Shown here: piece by piece, positions 25,395 to 34,198 of the stretch
Numbering within the stretch: position 1 is the stretch's first letter
How the letters are laid out: every line of letters starts with the position of its first letter
Source of the DNA: Thermococcus profundus
Lineage (GTDB): Archaea; Methanobacteriota_B; Thermococci; Thermococcales; Thermococcaceae
Reading direction: 5' to 3'
Assembly: GCF_002214585.1 (NCBI RefSeq)
Contig: NZ_CP014862.1
Coordinates: 558,001 to 622,000 of the forward strand
DNA: 64,000 nt
The notes under the pieces: model-generated
The model's database searches: none
Told to the model about the DNA's origin: nothing
What the model saw: only the letters and a program-made list of their open reading frames with translations
Made by a program: the position numbers and the translations under genes

Positions 25395-26693
25395 TTAAAT
25401 AGTTTTCGCTTGCAAAACTTTCTTTGAGATGAAATAAGCTGTCAGGAGAACACGGGTGTTTGTGAGCAGGGCCAGTGTGATGAAAAGAACTTTTATGGAA
25501 AGACCCGCTGGGTAGAGGAGGAACAGCATGGTCAGAAAGACCCTTTCGTCCCTCTTCCCGGGCAGTTTTCTGAGCGCTGGAACATCAGCGTAGGCATCCC
25601 TGCAGAATGCCCCCTTGAACCTCTCCGTCGAGTAGCTTACCATCACCGAGCCAAGGAGGGCCAGGAGCGCCACCAGATACCATACCGGCTCCCTGAGTGT
25701 GGTGTATGCGAGAAGCGCGAGAAAGCTCCCGTCCACGTAGCGATCCAGGAGGGAGTCTATGTACCCCCCAAGTTTGCTCGTTCTCAGCTGAGCCCTTGCC
25801 AGTTCCCCATCCACGCCGTCGAGGATTGAGCTGAGCTGGTAGAGTATCCCCGCTAGGGGCAGGTTTACGGGAGTTGTTAGCGCAGAGATAATGCCCAGGA
25901 AGAACGTTACCACCGTCATCTGATTCGGAGTGACCTTCTCCACAAGCAGTTCGCTGACTCTTGTTGAAACTCTCCTGTTCAGGTGTCTGCTTATGAACCC
26001 GTCCCCGGTTCCCTTCACCGCCGTCCTGATGAGCATTCTCCTCGCCCTTTTGATCTCTTCGGGGGTGTCAACATCAGTCCATCCGAGGCCGTCAACGAAA
26101 GTAACTGGAACCTTTGCGCGCCCGATAACTTCGCTCAGGGGGTAGTCGCCGTTCTTCTCGCTTTCGAGGATTGCTGTAACTTTGAAAATCCCCTCATCGA
26201 GGACGAAAAATCCGGTGTCTACGGCGTCCCACTCCTTGAGCCCCTTCCCTATCCTCAAGACCCTTCCGTCCTTTACCGTGACTTTTGTTGCCTCGTTGAT
26301 ATCAACCCACCTCGGCTCCCTGTCCGCTATCAGCCCCTCGCCCCTAACTGCCTTCTCGATGAACCCCCCCGAATACACGTGATCGCTCATCACGAGAACG
26401 AACTTTCCCTCAACCTTTTCCCTGGCGAGATGGAGCGAGTGGCCGTTGCCCTTCTCAGGCTCGGGGTTTACGACGAGCTCAGTGTCAAAGCCGTGCTTCT
26501 CTATGAACTCCCTGTAAAGTGGTGAGTACTTCTCGTTGGTAACCACTACGAACTTTTTGACGCCGCTTTCCTGGAGTAGTCTCATCGTTCTGTACAGAAT
26601 CTCCCTTCCCGCTATCTTGACCAGCCCCTTGGGTTTTCCACCCATCCTCGTCCCGAAGCCGGCTGCGAGAATCACTGCCGTCCCTGGCACCAT
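25395..26693 (-). CDS. Bifunctional inositol-1-P cytidylyltransferase/DIPP synthase
   Basis: A fusion of two enzymes for di-myo-inositol phosphate. The N-terminal 225 residues are a nucleotidyltransferase (AVILAAGFGTRMGGKPKGLV, VMSDHVYSG, LGWTDVDTPEE) that makes CDP-inositol. The C-terminal 200 residues are a membrane CDP-alcohol phosphotransferase with LDGVDGELARAQ...LGGYIDSLLDRYVD, the DGxxAR(x8)GxxxDxxxD motif, and several membrane segments. The ATG at 26693 is used because AAAGGTG lies six bases before; an earlier ATG overlaps the site. The fused form and the ino1 neighbour are as known in Thermococcales and Archaeoglobus. Confidence 0.92.
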   Translation of the reverse strand: MVPGTAVILAAGFGTRMGGKPKGLVKIAGREILYRTMRLLQESGVKKFVVVTNEKYSPLYREFIEKHGFDTELVVNPEPEKGNGHSLHLAREKVEGKFVLVMSDHVYSGGFIEKAVRGEGLIADREPRWVDINEATKVTVKDGRVLRIGKGLKEWDAVDTGFFVLDEGIFKVTAILESEKNGDYPLSEVIGRAKVPVTFVDGLGWTDVDTPEEIKRARRMLIRTAVKGTGDGFISRHLNRRVSTRVSELLVEKVTPNQMTVVTFFLGIISALTTPVNLPLAGILYQLSSILDGVDGELARAQLRTSKLGGYIDSLLDRYVDGSFLALLAYTTLREPVWYLVALLALLGSVMVSYSTERFKGAFCRDAYADVPALRKLPGKRDERVFLTMLFLLYPAGLSIKVLFITLALLTNTRVLLTAYFISKKVLQAKTI

Positions 26694-26771
26694 CCCCATC
26701 ACCTTTTTAAGTGTGGCTCTAAGTCCGGTAATGTTAAGGTGGCCATGATTTGAAGCTTTCGGGTGAGAGAG

Positions 26772-27449
26772 ATGCGCGTTGCAGTCCTCTACTCAGGCGG
26801 GAAAGACTCGAACTACGCCCTCTACTGGGCTTTGAAGAAGGGCTTTGAGGTTAAGTACCTCGTCTCGATGGTGAGCGAGAGTGAAGAGAGCTACATGTAC
26901 CACGTGCCTAACATCCACCTCACCGAGCTTCAGGCTAAAGCTGTTGGAATCCCCCTCGTCAAGGGCTTCACCTCCGGCGAGAAGGAGAAGGAAGTCGAGG
27001 ACATGAAGGCCGTTCTCGAGGGGCTGAAGATCGATGGGGTAGTTGCAGGTGCTTTAGCGAGCGAGTATCAGAAGCAGAGGGTCGATAGAGTTGCAAAGGA
27101 GCTGGGCATTGAGAGCTTTGCTCCTGCCTGGCACCGTGATCCAGTCGATTACATGAGAGAGATAATCAGCATCTTTGATGTTGTCATAGTCGGAACCGCC
27201 GCCTACGGTCTCGACCAGAGCTGGCTCGGCAGGAGGATAGACGAGAAGGCCTTTGAAGAGCTGATAAAGCTCAATGAGAAGTACAAGGTTCACGTTGCCG
27301 GGGAGGGCGGCGAGTTCGAAACCTTCGTGAGGGACGCACCGTTCTTCAGGGCGAGGATAGTCTTCGACGAGGTTGAAAAGAAGTGGGACGAGTGCAGCTA
27401 TTCGGGCGTGCTGGAGGTGAAGGGGGCACATCTGGAGCCGAAGGGGTGA
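26772..27449 (+). CDS. dph6: Diphthine-ammonia ligase
   Basis: Last step of diphthamide synthesis on elongation factor 2: ATP-driven amidation of diphthine. The 225-residue protein opens with [17 protein letters not shown], the PP-loop SGGKDS, and has [36 protein letters not shown] and [12 protein letters not shown], the conserved C-terminal motif of this family. The ATG at 26772 lies just after GGGTGAG; a codon three triplets earlier is an alternative. It is divergent from the DIPP synthase gene, with about 70 bases between. Confidence 0.9.
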   Translation: MRVAVLYSGGKDSNYALYWALKKGFEVKYLVSMVSESEESYMYHVPNIHLTELQAKAVGIPLVKGFTSGEKEKEVEDMKAVLEGLKIDGVVAGALASEYQKQRVDRVAKELGIESFAPAWHRDPVDYMREIISIFDVVIVGTAAYGLDQSWLGRRIDEKAFEELIKLNEKYKVHVAGEGGEFETFVRDAPFFRARIVFDEVEKKWDECSYSGVLEVKGAHLEPKG

Positions 27450-27488
27450 ACTGCCGCTGGTAAAAAGTGATAGCGGATAAAGTGAGGC

Positions 27489-29717
27489 TCAGCCGAACAG
27501 CCACCTCCGTATCCAGGAGCGCCTTCCCATGTCTCTTTTGACCAGGATTACCGTTTTCCTGCATTCCTTTCCGACCTCCACTGGAACTTCACCGAACAGA
27601 GCCTTCCGGAGAAACGTTCCCTCCGATGCCCCCATTATCACCATGTCGTACTCCTCGCATCTGGAAAGGATTGCCCGCTTGGGGTTCTCGGCCCTGATTA
27701 TTTCCAGGTGTCCCCTGGCACCGTTTAATAACCTCATAATCGGCTCAAGACGGCGCTCTATCCTCTTTCTGTCTTCTCCCTCTCTGTCCACGTAGAGGAT
27801 CGTGACACTTGCATTGTTCTTAATGGAAAATATCCTTGCCACATCTGCGGCCAGAAGGCTGTGAGGTCCACCGCTAGTGGGGAAAAGGATTTTCTTGATC
27901 TCCTCATCTTTACCTGGCTTCACGAGGAGAACGTCGCATGGGACTTCCACCAGCCTGTCGAGGTTGCTCCCGAGGATGTAGCCCAGCCTAGAGCGTCCCC
28001 TCCAGCCGAGGATGAGCAAATCTGGGTTTTTATTCCGTATAGCGCTCATTATTCCACGGTAGACGCTGTGGGCGTAGTAAACGACTCCCCTGATGTTTAC
28101 CTTTCCACTCAACGAGGCTTTGACTTCTCTAATCAGCTCGAACGCAGGCCCGGCAAAGCGGCGTGCCTCCTCAAGCGGCGTCTGCTCCGGGACAGTAACG
28201 ACGGTAACTATCGCCAGTTCTCCGTTTTTAGCTTCTGCTATCGTCTCACCGATTTTGGCAATGTAAGGGGCAGTCTTGGGGTTTGAGACCGCTGCAAGAA
28301 CCTTGTAGCCCTCGGGAAGCCACTCCCCGAAGACCACCTCCCTTTCGTGCGTCTTCCTTGCCTCCTTTGCTCCCTTGTACTTCGTGCTTATGACGAGGCC
28401 CAGTCCCAGCCAGCCCAGGGTTACGAGCCATGCGGTTGGGCTGACGTTGAAGACCCATACTGAGAGAACTGCCTGGAGAATTATGGCTATTATCGGAATG
28501 GCCGGGAAGTAAGGCATTAGGAAGCCGTATTCGAGTTCGCTTCCCCTCTCGTGCCTTATCTTTATGACAGCCGCGTTGACGAGGAGGAATATGAGGAGGA
28601 ATACTATGTCGGCGCTAGCGGCTACATCCTCTATCGGGAGGGCCATCGCAACGGTTATGATTATGATCGAGGAGAGGGCGAGGGCTATGTGAGGCACCCT
28701 CCTAACTGGATGAATTCTCGAGGCGAACTTCGGAAGCCTTCCGTCTCTGCTTATAGCGAACAGAACCCTCGTTGAGGAGTATATGGTGGCGTTGAGGGCG
28801 GAGGTGGAGGAGAATATCGCCGCCAGCGTTATCAACAATCCACCATAGGGCATCAAATCCTTTATCGCCTCGCCCATCCCAACGGCACCGTGGGAAGCGA
28901 ACCACGCTGTTAGGTTCTCTGGAGAAACGTCCGCTCCGACTATCGCGGCGAAGGCGAAGAGGAGGTATGTTGTAGTTACTGCAACGACCGAGTAGAGGAT
29001 GGCCTTTGGGATGCTCTCCTTGGGGTCAAAGGCTTCCTCTCCGGCGTGGGCTATGACCTCGTAACCTTCAAAGCCGACGTAGGTGAATCCCATCGCCGCC
29101 AGAACCTTGCCCCAGCCGTTGGGGACGAAGTAGGTGAAATGTGAAAGCCTTTCCGGGTGTAAAATCGTGTAGAAGACTGCGAACAGGCCTATGAATATGA
29201 GCGTTGACATCTGGCCGATGGTTATGAGGTTCTCTATGTTTCCTGTCTCGGAGACACCGATGTAATTGATGGCCACAAAGACGATTATTATGAAAAGGGC
29301 CAGCGCCTTTATGGCCAGCTCGCTCCCGATTCCGAGGGAGGAAAACCAGTCCGTTCCTTCGAGGAGGAACACTGTGTAGGTTGCGAAGGTTATAGCGTAC
29401 AAACTCCCTGCAACCGTTAGGGCGAACCAGTTGAGCCAGCCTGAAAGAAAACCTACCAGCCCCTTAAAGGCCTCGTCTATGTAGGTGTAAGCTCCACCCG
29501 CCGTTGGAATGGCGGAGGCAAGCTCTGCGAAGGCCATTGCCGAGAAGAGCGCCACGAGACCGTTTAAAGCGAAGGCCACGAGGATTCCGCCGGGGCCAGC
29601 GAAGCCAATCGAGATTCCCGTTGCCACGAAAACCCCAGCCCCTATCATCATCCCCATGCCCATCATCATGAGGTGCCATATTGACAATCCCCTGGACAGC
29701 TGGACTTCCTCCTCCAT
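27489..29717 (-). CDS. APC-family amino acid permease with two C-terminal USP domains
   Basis: A 742-residue transporter. Residues 1-420 hold about twelve membrane segments with the APC signature GMMIGAGVFVATG near 20 and ASAIPTAGGAYTYIDEAFKG near 68. Two cytoplasmic universal-stress-protein domains follow: about 465-605 (LAAVSNPKTAPYIAKIGE, DLLILGWRGRSRLGYILGSN) and about 608-735 (KKILFPTSGGPHSLLAA, DMVIMGASEGTFLRKALFG), each ending in a G-x9-G(S)-like nucleotide loop. Such fusions let the carrier sense ATP or nucleotide state. GGAGGCGG precedes the ATG. A 61-residue membrane gene lies directly upstream. Substrate is unknown. Confidence 0.9.
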   Translation of the reverse strand: MEEEVQLSRGLSIWHLMMMGMGMMIGAGVFVATGISIGFAGPGGILVAFALNGLVALFSAMAFAELASAIPTAGGAYTYIDEAFKGLVGFLSGWLNWFALTVAGSLYAITFATYTVFLLEGTDWFSSLGIGSELAIKALALFIIIVFVAINYIGVSETGNIENLITIGQMSTLIFIGLFAVFYTILHPERLSHFTYFVPNGWGKVLAAMGFTYVGFEGYEVIAHAGEEAFDPKESIPKAILYSVVAVTTTYLLFAFAAIVGADVSPENLTAWFASHGAVGMGEAIKDLMPYGGLLITLAAIFSSTSALNATIYSSTRVLFAISRDGRLPKFASRIHPVRRVPHIALALSSIIIITVAMALPIEDVAASADIVFLLIFLLVNAAVIKIRHERGSELEYGFLMPYFPAIPIIAIILQAVLSVWVFNVSPTAWLVTLGWLGLGLVISTKYKGAKEARKTHEREVVFGEWLPEGYKVLAAVSNPKTAPYIAKIGETIAEAKNGELAIVTVVTVPEQTPLEEARRFAGPAFELIREVKASLSGKVNIRGVVYYAHSVYRGIMSAIRNKNPDLLILGWRGRSRLGYILGSNLDRLVEVPCDVLLVKPGKDEEIKKILFPTSGGPHSLLAADVARIFSIKNNASVTILYVDREGEDRKRIERRLEPIMRLLNGARGHLEIIRAENPKRAILSRCEEYDMVIMGASEGTFLRKALFGEVPVEVGKECRKTVILVKRDMGRRSWIRRWLFG

Positions 29718-29718
29718 G

Positions 29719-29904
29719 TTACCGCCTCCTCGAGATTACTGCGCTCCTAACAGAGTGCACCTTTTGCCTGATCCGGCGCTTTCTCAAAGATTCTCTCTGT
29801 TTCTTTAGTCCTTCGATTATCCTCCGGGATTTCTGGAGCAGATAGAGCATGAACGCGTACGAGCCCGAGATTATTGTTATTCCTATTATTTGAGAGCCGT
29901 TCAA
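29719..29904 (-). CDS. Small single-span membrane protein linked to the permease
   Basis: A 61-residue protein from a TTG start (29904) with a strong GGAGGGGG site seven bases upstream. It has one membrane span (IIGITIISGSYAFMLYLLQ) and then a very basic helix (KSRRIIEGLKKQRESLRKRR). The stop lies one base before the permease start, so both are translated from one mRNA. A longer in-frame reading (to 30078) has no ribosome site and is rejected. A regulatory or assembly subunit for the permease is possible but unproven. Confidence 0.65.
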   Translation of the reverse strand: MNGSQIIGITIISGSYAFMLYLLQKSRRIIEGLKKQRESLRKRRIRQKVHSVRSAVISRRR

Positions 29905-30161
29905 GTTACCCCCTCCTTTGGCTAGGTTGTTCTCTGTTAATATCTTTAAGATGAACGATGAAGTTAAAAACAGTTCGGGTTCTTGATAACTTTTCCAAAA
30001 TGCGCATGCTGGTCTCGAGTCCTTTTGATGTTGCCCAGATGACTCCTGAGGGGTTTGATCTGGCTTCTGGTTTATCACGGTCCTATTATGCCCCTTGAGA
30101 AATGAATGTATCCACCCTGCTGTTCTGGATATTAAGAAGGCCCCGCCGGAGCCGAAGTGAG

Positions 30162-30509
30162 TTAGAGCTTCGATATCCTTATTTTATCCTCGTGAACCGT
30201 AACTATCTTGCCGTAGAAATCGATGTCTCGCGTGACCACGTTTTTGAGCATCGTGTAGATAAAATTGATGTTTTTCGGTTGGAACCTGAGCAGGATGAGG
30301 CCGGGTATTTTCAGACCTTCGACGAACACTATCATCCCAAAATCTTTGTCAAAGGTCACTAGAACTCTGTTTTCCTCGGTGGCCATCCTTGCGACTTCTT
30401 CATCGGTGATGCCCCGCTTTATATCGTAAACTGAGACAATGTCTATTCCTTCCCTTTTCAGCCGCCTGACGACTCCGTAAGGGACGTTTTCGTCAGCCAG
30501 AAACCTCAA
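30162..30509 (-). CDS. PIN-like toxin, DUF5615 (VapC45-like)
   Basis: A 115-residue Mut7-C/DUF5615 nuclease-like protein: MRFLADENVPYGVVRRLKRE (first acidic residues D and E), VYDIKRGITDEEVARMA, and LVTFDKDFG (acidic pair), the metal-binding layout of these PIN relatives. It overlaps the upstream DUF433 gene by 17 bases, the usual antitoxin-toxin order. It should cleave RNA when free of its partner. Target is unknown. The C-terminal half (VVTRDIDFYGKIVTVHEDKI) is intact, so the toxin looks functional. Confidence 0.85.
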   Translation of the reverse strand: MRFLADENVPYGVVRRLKREGIDIVSVYDIKRGITDEEVARMATEENRVLVTFDKDFGMIVFVEGLKIPGLILLRFQPKNINFIYTMLKNVVTRDIDFYGKIVTVHEDKIRISKL

Positions 30510-30720
30510 CGTACTGCTCCTCCTTGAGAATTATACTTGCGTATCGTATCGCCGCGAGAATGTCCTCCTTAGTGAGTTGGGGGTAGTTTTCAAGGATTTC
30601 CTCAAAGCTCCAGCCGTTGGCAAGAAGTTCGAGTATAAAGTAGACCGGGATTCTGGTGCCCTTTATTACGGGTTTCCCCCCCATCTTTTTTGGATCTATC
30701 TCTATCCTCTCCATCATCAT
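30493..30720 (-). CDS. DUF433 antitoxin (VapB45-like)
   Basis: A 75-residue protein with the DUF433 signature: RIEIDPKKMGGKPVIKGTRI then PVYFILELLANGWSFEEILE and NYPQLTKEDILAAIRYA, a helix-turn-helix-like fold, plus a C-terminal tail that would bind the toxin. The TATA element at 30744-30753 places the transcript start within a few bases of ATGATGATG at 30720, so the mRNA is essentially leaderless and either of the three ATGs might be used. It lies first in the pair. Confidence 0.85.
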   Translation of the reverse strand: MMMERIEIDPKKMGGKPVIKGTRIPVYFILELLANGWSFEEILENYPQLTKEDILAAIRYASIILKEEQYVEVSG

Positions 30721-30743
30721 CGGAGACTGATAGTCAGGGGGGG

Positions 30744-30753
30744 CTTAAATACC
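30744..30753 (-). promoter_or_regulatory. TATA element of the VapBC45-like pair
   Basis: Minus strand AAGGTATTTAAGCCCCC, about 25 bases before ATGATGATG. It implies a leaderless transcript, with no ribosome site between. Confidence 0.55.
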
Positions 30754-30779
30754 TTGCGAAGGGAGAAAGGAAGGAGGCA

Positions 30780-33362
30780 TCAGCCTCCTCTGACGTCCAG
30801 CCCGAACCACACCTTCGAGCAGCCTCCTGAAACACCGCAGACGTCGAAGTCCAGCGACCAGTACTTGCTCGGGATTCCCGATGTTGAATCCCAGTCGAAG
30901 TAGTCGTCGTCGAAGACTACCGTTATCCCAACGTTGCCCATCGGGTCGTCGTCGTTGCCCCACTTTCCGGAATCCTCTTCCCAGCCGGAGTACTCCATGT
31001 AGAGGAAGGGAACCCTCGCGTCGTCGCGCTCCAGCATAGCCAAGCTAGGCTTCAAGGAGAGCTTGTTCCCGCCGATGTGCTTGTGGAAGAGCTTTGACGC
31101 TGAGCAGGGCTGGCGGTTGAAGGTTGCCCCCTCACTTGAGCTCACCGGATAGGAGTAGGCGTATCCAATGGGGACCAGAACATCAACCTCGACGTTGTGG
31201 AGCCCTTCCGTTTCGCCAAGGCTCTCGAAGCCGGAACAGGCTCGGGCGTAGTAGTAATACTCGTCGTCCCCAATCTCGGTATCCTTCGTGAAGTCCACCT
31301 CCAGGAGCTCTGCCTTGATGTTGTCGTACTTGAGGAGCTTTGGCACTTCCACCTCGTAGATGAGGTAAGTTACCCGCATGTTGCCGTCCTTCGACTCTGC
31401 AACCACGCGGTAGCCCCTCGTGAAGTCGGCCTCGTTCGGATGGAGCACGTAGACTGCGTTTCCAACCTTGTCCGGCTCGGCACCGGCCAGCCAGTTGAAG
31501 ACGCTCCCCCACAGCTCGTCCCCGCTCTGGCCCGTCGCCAGCCAGTTCATCCAGGTGGCCCCTTTGTATGCGTAGTCCGCAGCGGTTCCAATCTCCCCGG
31601 TCGCCATTCCCACGGCGAAGTCCGTGAGGTAGCCGGCAGTCTTGGTGACGTATTCCCCTGGCTCGTCCCTGTCCCATCCTGCAGTCTCGAGGACTATAAT
31701 CTTGTACTTCTTCGCCTCATCCATGGGCATCGCGAGGATTGGGTAGCCGTTCACGAACGGCCTGCCGAGCGAGCCGGTCATCCTCTCGTCGTGATACAAA
31801 AGTCTGCTGTTGTCCTCAGCCTCGACCCAGTGGCCGATTGGGTAGCCGAAGGTGTAGAGAGAGCTGTGGTTTATCGGGTAGGCCTTTCCCTCGGGCCAGG
31901 TCATCCCGTAGGCCCACGAAGAGAGCTGTATCTCTCCCTCTGCGTAGTCCCCGTTTTCTTTTATAAAAACGTCCTCCACAACCGCCACCAGGTAGCGGTC
32001 AACGTCCTTCTCGATGCCCATTCCCTCGCTCGCGTCAACCCAGAGGTTGCTTTTGGATGGGAAGCGTTCAATCCAGTTCGTTGCCCAGAAGCGGAACTTC
32101 CTCCACGGGACGAGGCTGTAGAAGTTCTCTATCCTGAGGCTGACCTTCTTTCCGAGCTGGGTGTCCTCAACGGTTACGTTTCCATCCCGGAAAAGGCTCC
32201 CAGACCCGTCCTTCAGCTCGTAGCTCCCATCCTTAACCTCGAGTATCCAGTCTGCTTTTCCCTCGTCGCTGCTGTCTATGAAGCCCGTGAAGGATAGCCA
32301 GTTCTCTTTCCTCAGGTAGAACTCCAAAATCAGGTCGTAACCGTTGCTCGTGGCTCTGATGCTCACCGGCTCATCCTCGATACCAAAGAAGGCGCTGGTG
32401 TAGTAGTCTATCCTGCCCTCTTTAGCCTTGATAACGAAGCTCTCCTTTGAGGGGTAGCTGAAGGTCTGGAGCTTGGAGCTCATCGGAACGGCCTCTACGC
32501 TCATGTATGTCTTCTCCGGAAAGATTGATGAGAAGTTCTCTATCGTGAAGCTCGCAGAGGAGCCTTTCAGCTCAACCTTTCCCTCCTGGAGCTTCAGAAG
32601 GCCGTTTCCGGTGATCTCGTAGAGCGTGAAGCTCCCCTCGCTTATCCCGCCGTAGAGGTGGACCTCCCAGCGCTTCCCAAACTCGTTTCCATCGCTCAAC
32701 TTCACTACAGTTGGCCGGTATGTTATCTTCTTTCCGGTTACGGGGTCCATGATGAAGGGGACGTGGATATACTCCCCGAGGAGGCTCTCGTTCCTGAAGT
32801 GGAGAGTTAGAGTCACGCTTTTTCCGGGTTCTTTTGATGGCGTAACCAGGCCAACCCACTCGATAACTTCCTTTTCACTTGGAACGCTTGCCATCGAGCT
32901 CAAAGGGCCAACGTAGGTCATGTTAAGGGGGTTTATGGGGGCAAGCTGGAGAACGGGCTGGAGGGTTATGTTCAGGACTATGTCCTCCGGTAGGGAGAAG
33001 CCCGGCCCACTTCCCTCGATGGTCTTGTTGTCCTCGCATCCGAGGTCTTCGTCCATATCCCCCGCGCATATTGGCAGTCCATCTTCGTCGAACTGGACGC
33101 TCCCGTTCGACACCGGGGTCTCGGTTGTTGTTTCCGTAACCGTTCCAGTGCCGGTTGTGGTGGTTTTGGTTGTGGTTGTCGTCTCGGTGTCTGTCTCGGT
33201 TACGCCTCCCGTGGAAGTTCTCTCGCTCGTTCCGGTCTCTGAGGGTGTTCCGCTGGTCGTCTGCCCCCCTCCATTCGAGGTGGGGCCGTTGCTTATGCAC
33301 CCGCCGATGATGACTAATGCAACCATCAGAATAAAAATCAGAACACCATAGGTTCTTTTCAT
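30780..33362 (-). CDS. Large surface lipoprotein, function unknown
   Basis: An 860-residue exported protein. The N-terminus (MKRTYGVLIFILMVALVIIG) is a signal peptide ending in a lipobox-like IIGGC, so the cysteine at about 23 may carry a lipid anchor. A Thr/Ser/Gly-rich linker follows (about 25-85, with TTTTTKTTTTGTGTVTETTT), then large mostly beta regions without a catalytic motif I recognise (VTLTLHFRNESLLGEYIHVP, ASFTIENFSSIFPEKTY). A middle part has HPNEADFTRGYRV and the end has paired cysteines (DVCGVSGGCSKVWFG). GGAGGTG precedes the ATG at 33362. It is the largest unassigned protein in the window. Confidence 0.85.
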   Translation of the reverse strand: MKRTYGVLIFILMVALVIIGGCISNGPTSNGGGQTTSGTPSETGTSERTSTGGVTETDTETTTTTKTTTTGTGTVTETTTETPVSNGSVQFDEDGLPICAGDMDEDLGCEDNKTIEGSGPGFSLPEDIVLNITLQPVLQLAPINPLNMTYVGPLSSMASVPSEKEVIEWVGLVTPSKEPGKSVTLTLHFRNESLLGEYIHVPFIMDPVTGKKITYRPTVVKLSDGNEFGKRWEVHLYGGISEGSFTLYEITGNGLLKLQEGKVELKGSSASFTIENFSSIFPEKTYMSVEAVPMSSKLQTFSYPSKESFVIKAKEGRIDYYTSAFFGIEDEPVSIRATSNGYDLILEFYLRKENWLSFTGFIDSSDEGKADWILEVKDGSYELKDGSGSLFRDGNVTVEDTQLGKKVSLRIENFYSLVPWRKFRFWATNWIERFPSKSNLWVDASEGMGIEKDVDRYLVAVVEDVFIKENGDYAEGEIQLSSWAYGMTWPEGKAYPINHSSLYTFGYPIGHWVEAEDNSRLLYHDERMTGSLGRPFVNGYPILAMPMDEAKKYKIIVLETAGWDRDEPGEYVTKTAGYLTDFAVGMATGEIGTAADYAYKGATWMNWLATGQSGDELWGSVFNWLAGAEPDKVGNAVYVLHPNEADFTRGYRVVAESKDGNMRVTYLIYEVEVPKLLKYDNIKAELLEVDFTKDTEIGDDEYYYYARACSGFESLGETEGLHNVEVDVLVPIGYAYSYPVSSSEGATFNRQPCSASKLFHKHIGGNKLSLKPSLAMLERDDARVPFLYMEYSGWEEDSGKWGNDDDPMGNVGITVVFDDDYFDWDSTSGIPSKYWSLDFDVCGVSGGCSKVWFGLDVRGG

Positions 33363-33534
33363 CACGACACCTCCGCTCCAAACCAAGGCGAGAAAAGGAA
33401 ATCGAATGCCTACAGCGGTTTGGATTATATCCATTTTGTTCCCATTTTATTTAAAAGTTTCCTCCTGGGTGCGTCAGTTGGCGTCGTGAACTGCAATATA
33501 AAGGCTTTCGAACGTTAAGACTTGAATAGAAAAG

Positions 33535-33563
33535 ACTTTTATTTGAGATGGTGTTCATCTTAA
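33535..33563 (+). promoter_or_regulatory. osmC promoter with inverted repeat
   Basis: GACTTTTATTTG (33533-33544) is TATA-like. It is followed by TTGAGATG-GTGTT-CATCTTAA (33543-33563), arms matching at 7 of 8 positions, 13 bases before the ATG. A repressor there would block transcription start. A TATA element for the divergent lipoprotein gene lies at about 33445-33458. Confidence 0.45.
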
Positions 33564-33575
33564 ATCGGTGGTGTT

Positions 33576-33992
33576 ATGGAGCGTCTTGAGTATTCGGCGC
33601 ACTTAAAGTGGGACGGCAACGTCGGCAGCATGGCGAAGGTCAGAGAGTTCGAGTTTTCCATAGACACGAACACAGACGGCCATAACGCCGGCCCAAATCC
33701 TACAGAGTATCTATTGGCGGCAATCGGGGGCTGTTTAACCGTCAACTGGGGCAGGCTGATTAGGAAGATGCGCCTCGACGTGCGGGGCTTTGAGCTGGAG
33801 GTCAGGGGCTGGCGCGGGCTTGATGAACCCCAGCTGAAAGAGATAACCTACAAGATCACCGTTTTTACAAACGAAGCTGAGAAGAAGATTATGCGCGTTA
33901 AGGAGCTGGCTGAGAAGTACGGGACGGTCTTCAACACCGTAGGTGCAGAGAAAATCAGGGGGGAGGTGAAGATAGTAAAGCCATCCCCATAA
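33576..33992 (+). CDS. OsmC/Ohr family peroxide-defence protein
   Basis: A 138-residue OsmC-fold protein. These are thiol peroxidases acting on organic hydroperoxides, though some relatives lack the activity. The family stretch GPNPTEYLLAAIGGCLTVNW (residues 42-61) carries the first conserved cysteine; the second conserved cysteine of classic OsmC is not obvious in the following half (VFNTVGAEKIRGEVKIV has none), so this may be a one-cysteine member. The promoter holds an inverted repeat. It lies beside a flavin oxidoreductase gene, in keeping with a redox role. Confidence 0.87.
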   Translation: MERLEYSAHLKWDGNVGSMAKVREFEFSIDTNTDGHNAGPNPTEYLLAAIGGCLTVNWGRLIRKMRLDVRGFELEVRGWRGLDEPQLKEITYKITVFTNEAEKKIMRVKELAEKYGTVFNTVGAEKIRGEVKIVKPSP

Positions 33993-34158
33993 ATCATTTC
34001 CCTTGCATTCCAGCGCCTTTTCGGAGCCCCTCGGTTTAATCTCTCTTCCCATGCATCTCCGCTGCAACGGTTGTTGTACTCTCCTCTTCGTATTTTCTTT
34101 TTCCCTTTTCAAATTCACCAAATATTTTTCATGTAAATCCCAATTCAATCGAACCAAT

Positions 34159-34167
34159 GTTTATAAG
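34159..34167 (+). promoter_or_regulatory. TATA element of the old-yellow-enzyme gene
   Basis: CCAATGTTTATAAGTCC overlaps the first possible start codon of the frame (34157), so transcription starts near 34190 and translation must begin at the ATG at 34199. Confidence 0.6.
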
Positions 34168-34198
34168 TCCCTCAGATCCCCACTGTTCGGTGAGCCTA

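Noticed and set aside
29719-30078. 119-codon version of the small permease-linked gene
   Set aside because: The first 58 codons lack a ribosome site and show unlike composition; the TTG at 29904 has a strong site.
31197-32297. 366-codon plus-strand frame inside the lipoprotein gene
   Set aside because: Antisense shadow; the minus-strand gene has signal peptide, ribosome site and full length.
34150-34170. SurR site before the old-yellow-enzyme gene
   Set aside because: Only loose AAC/GTT half-sites with wrong spacing (AACCAATGTT).
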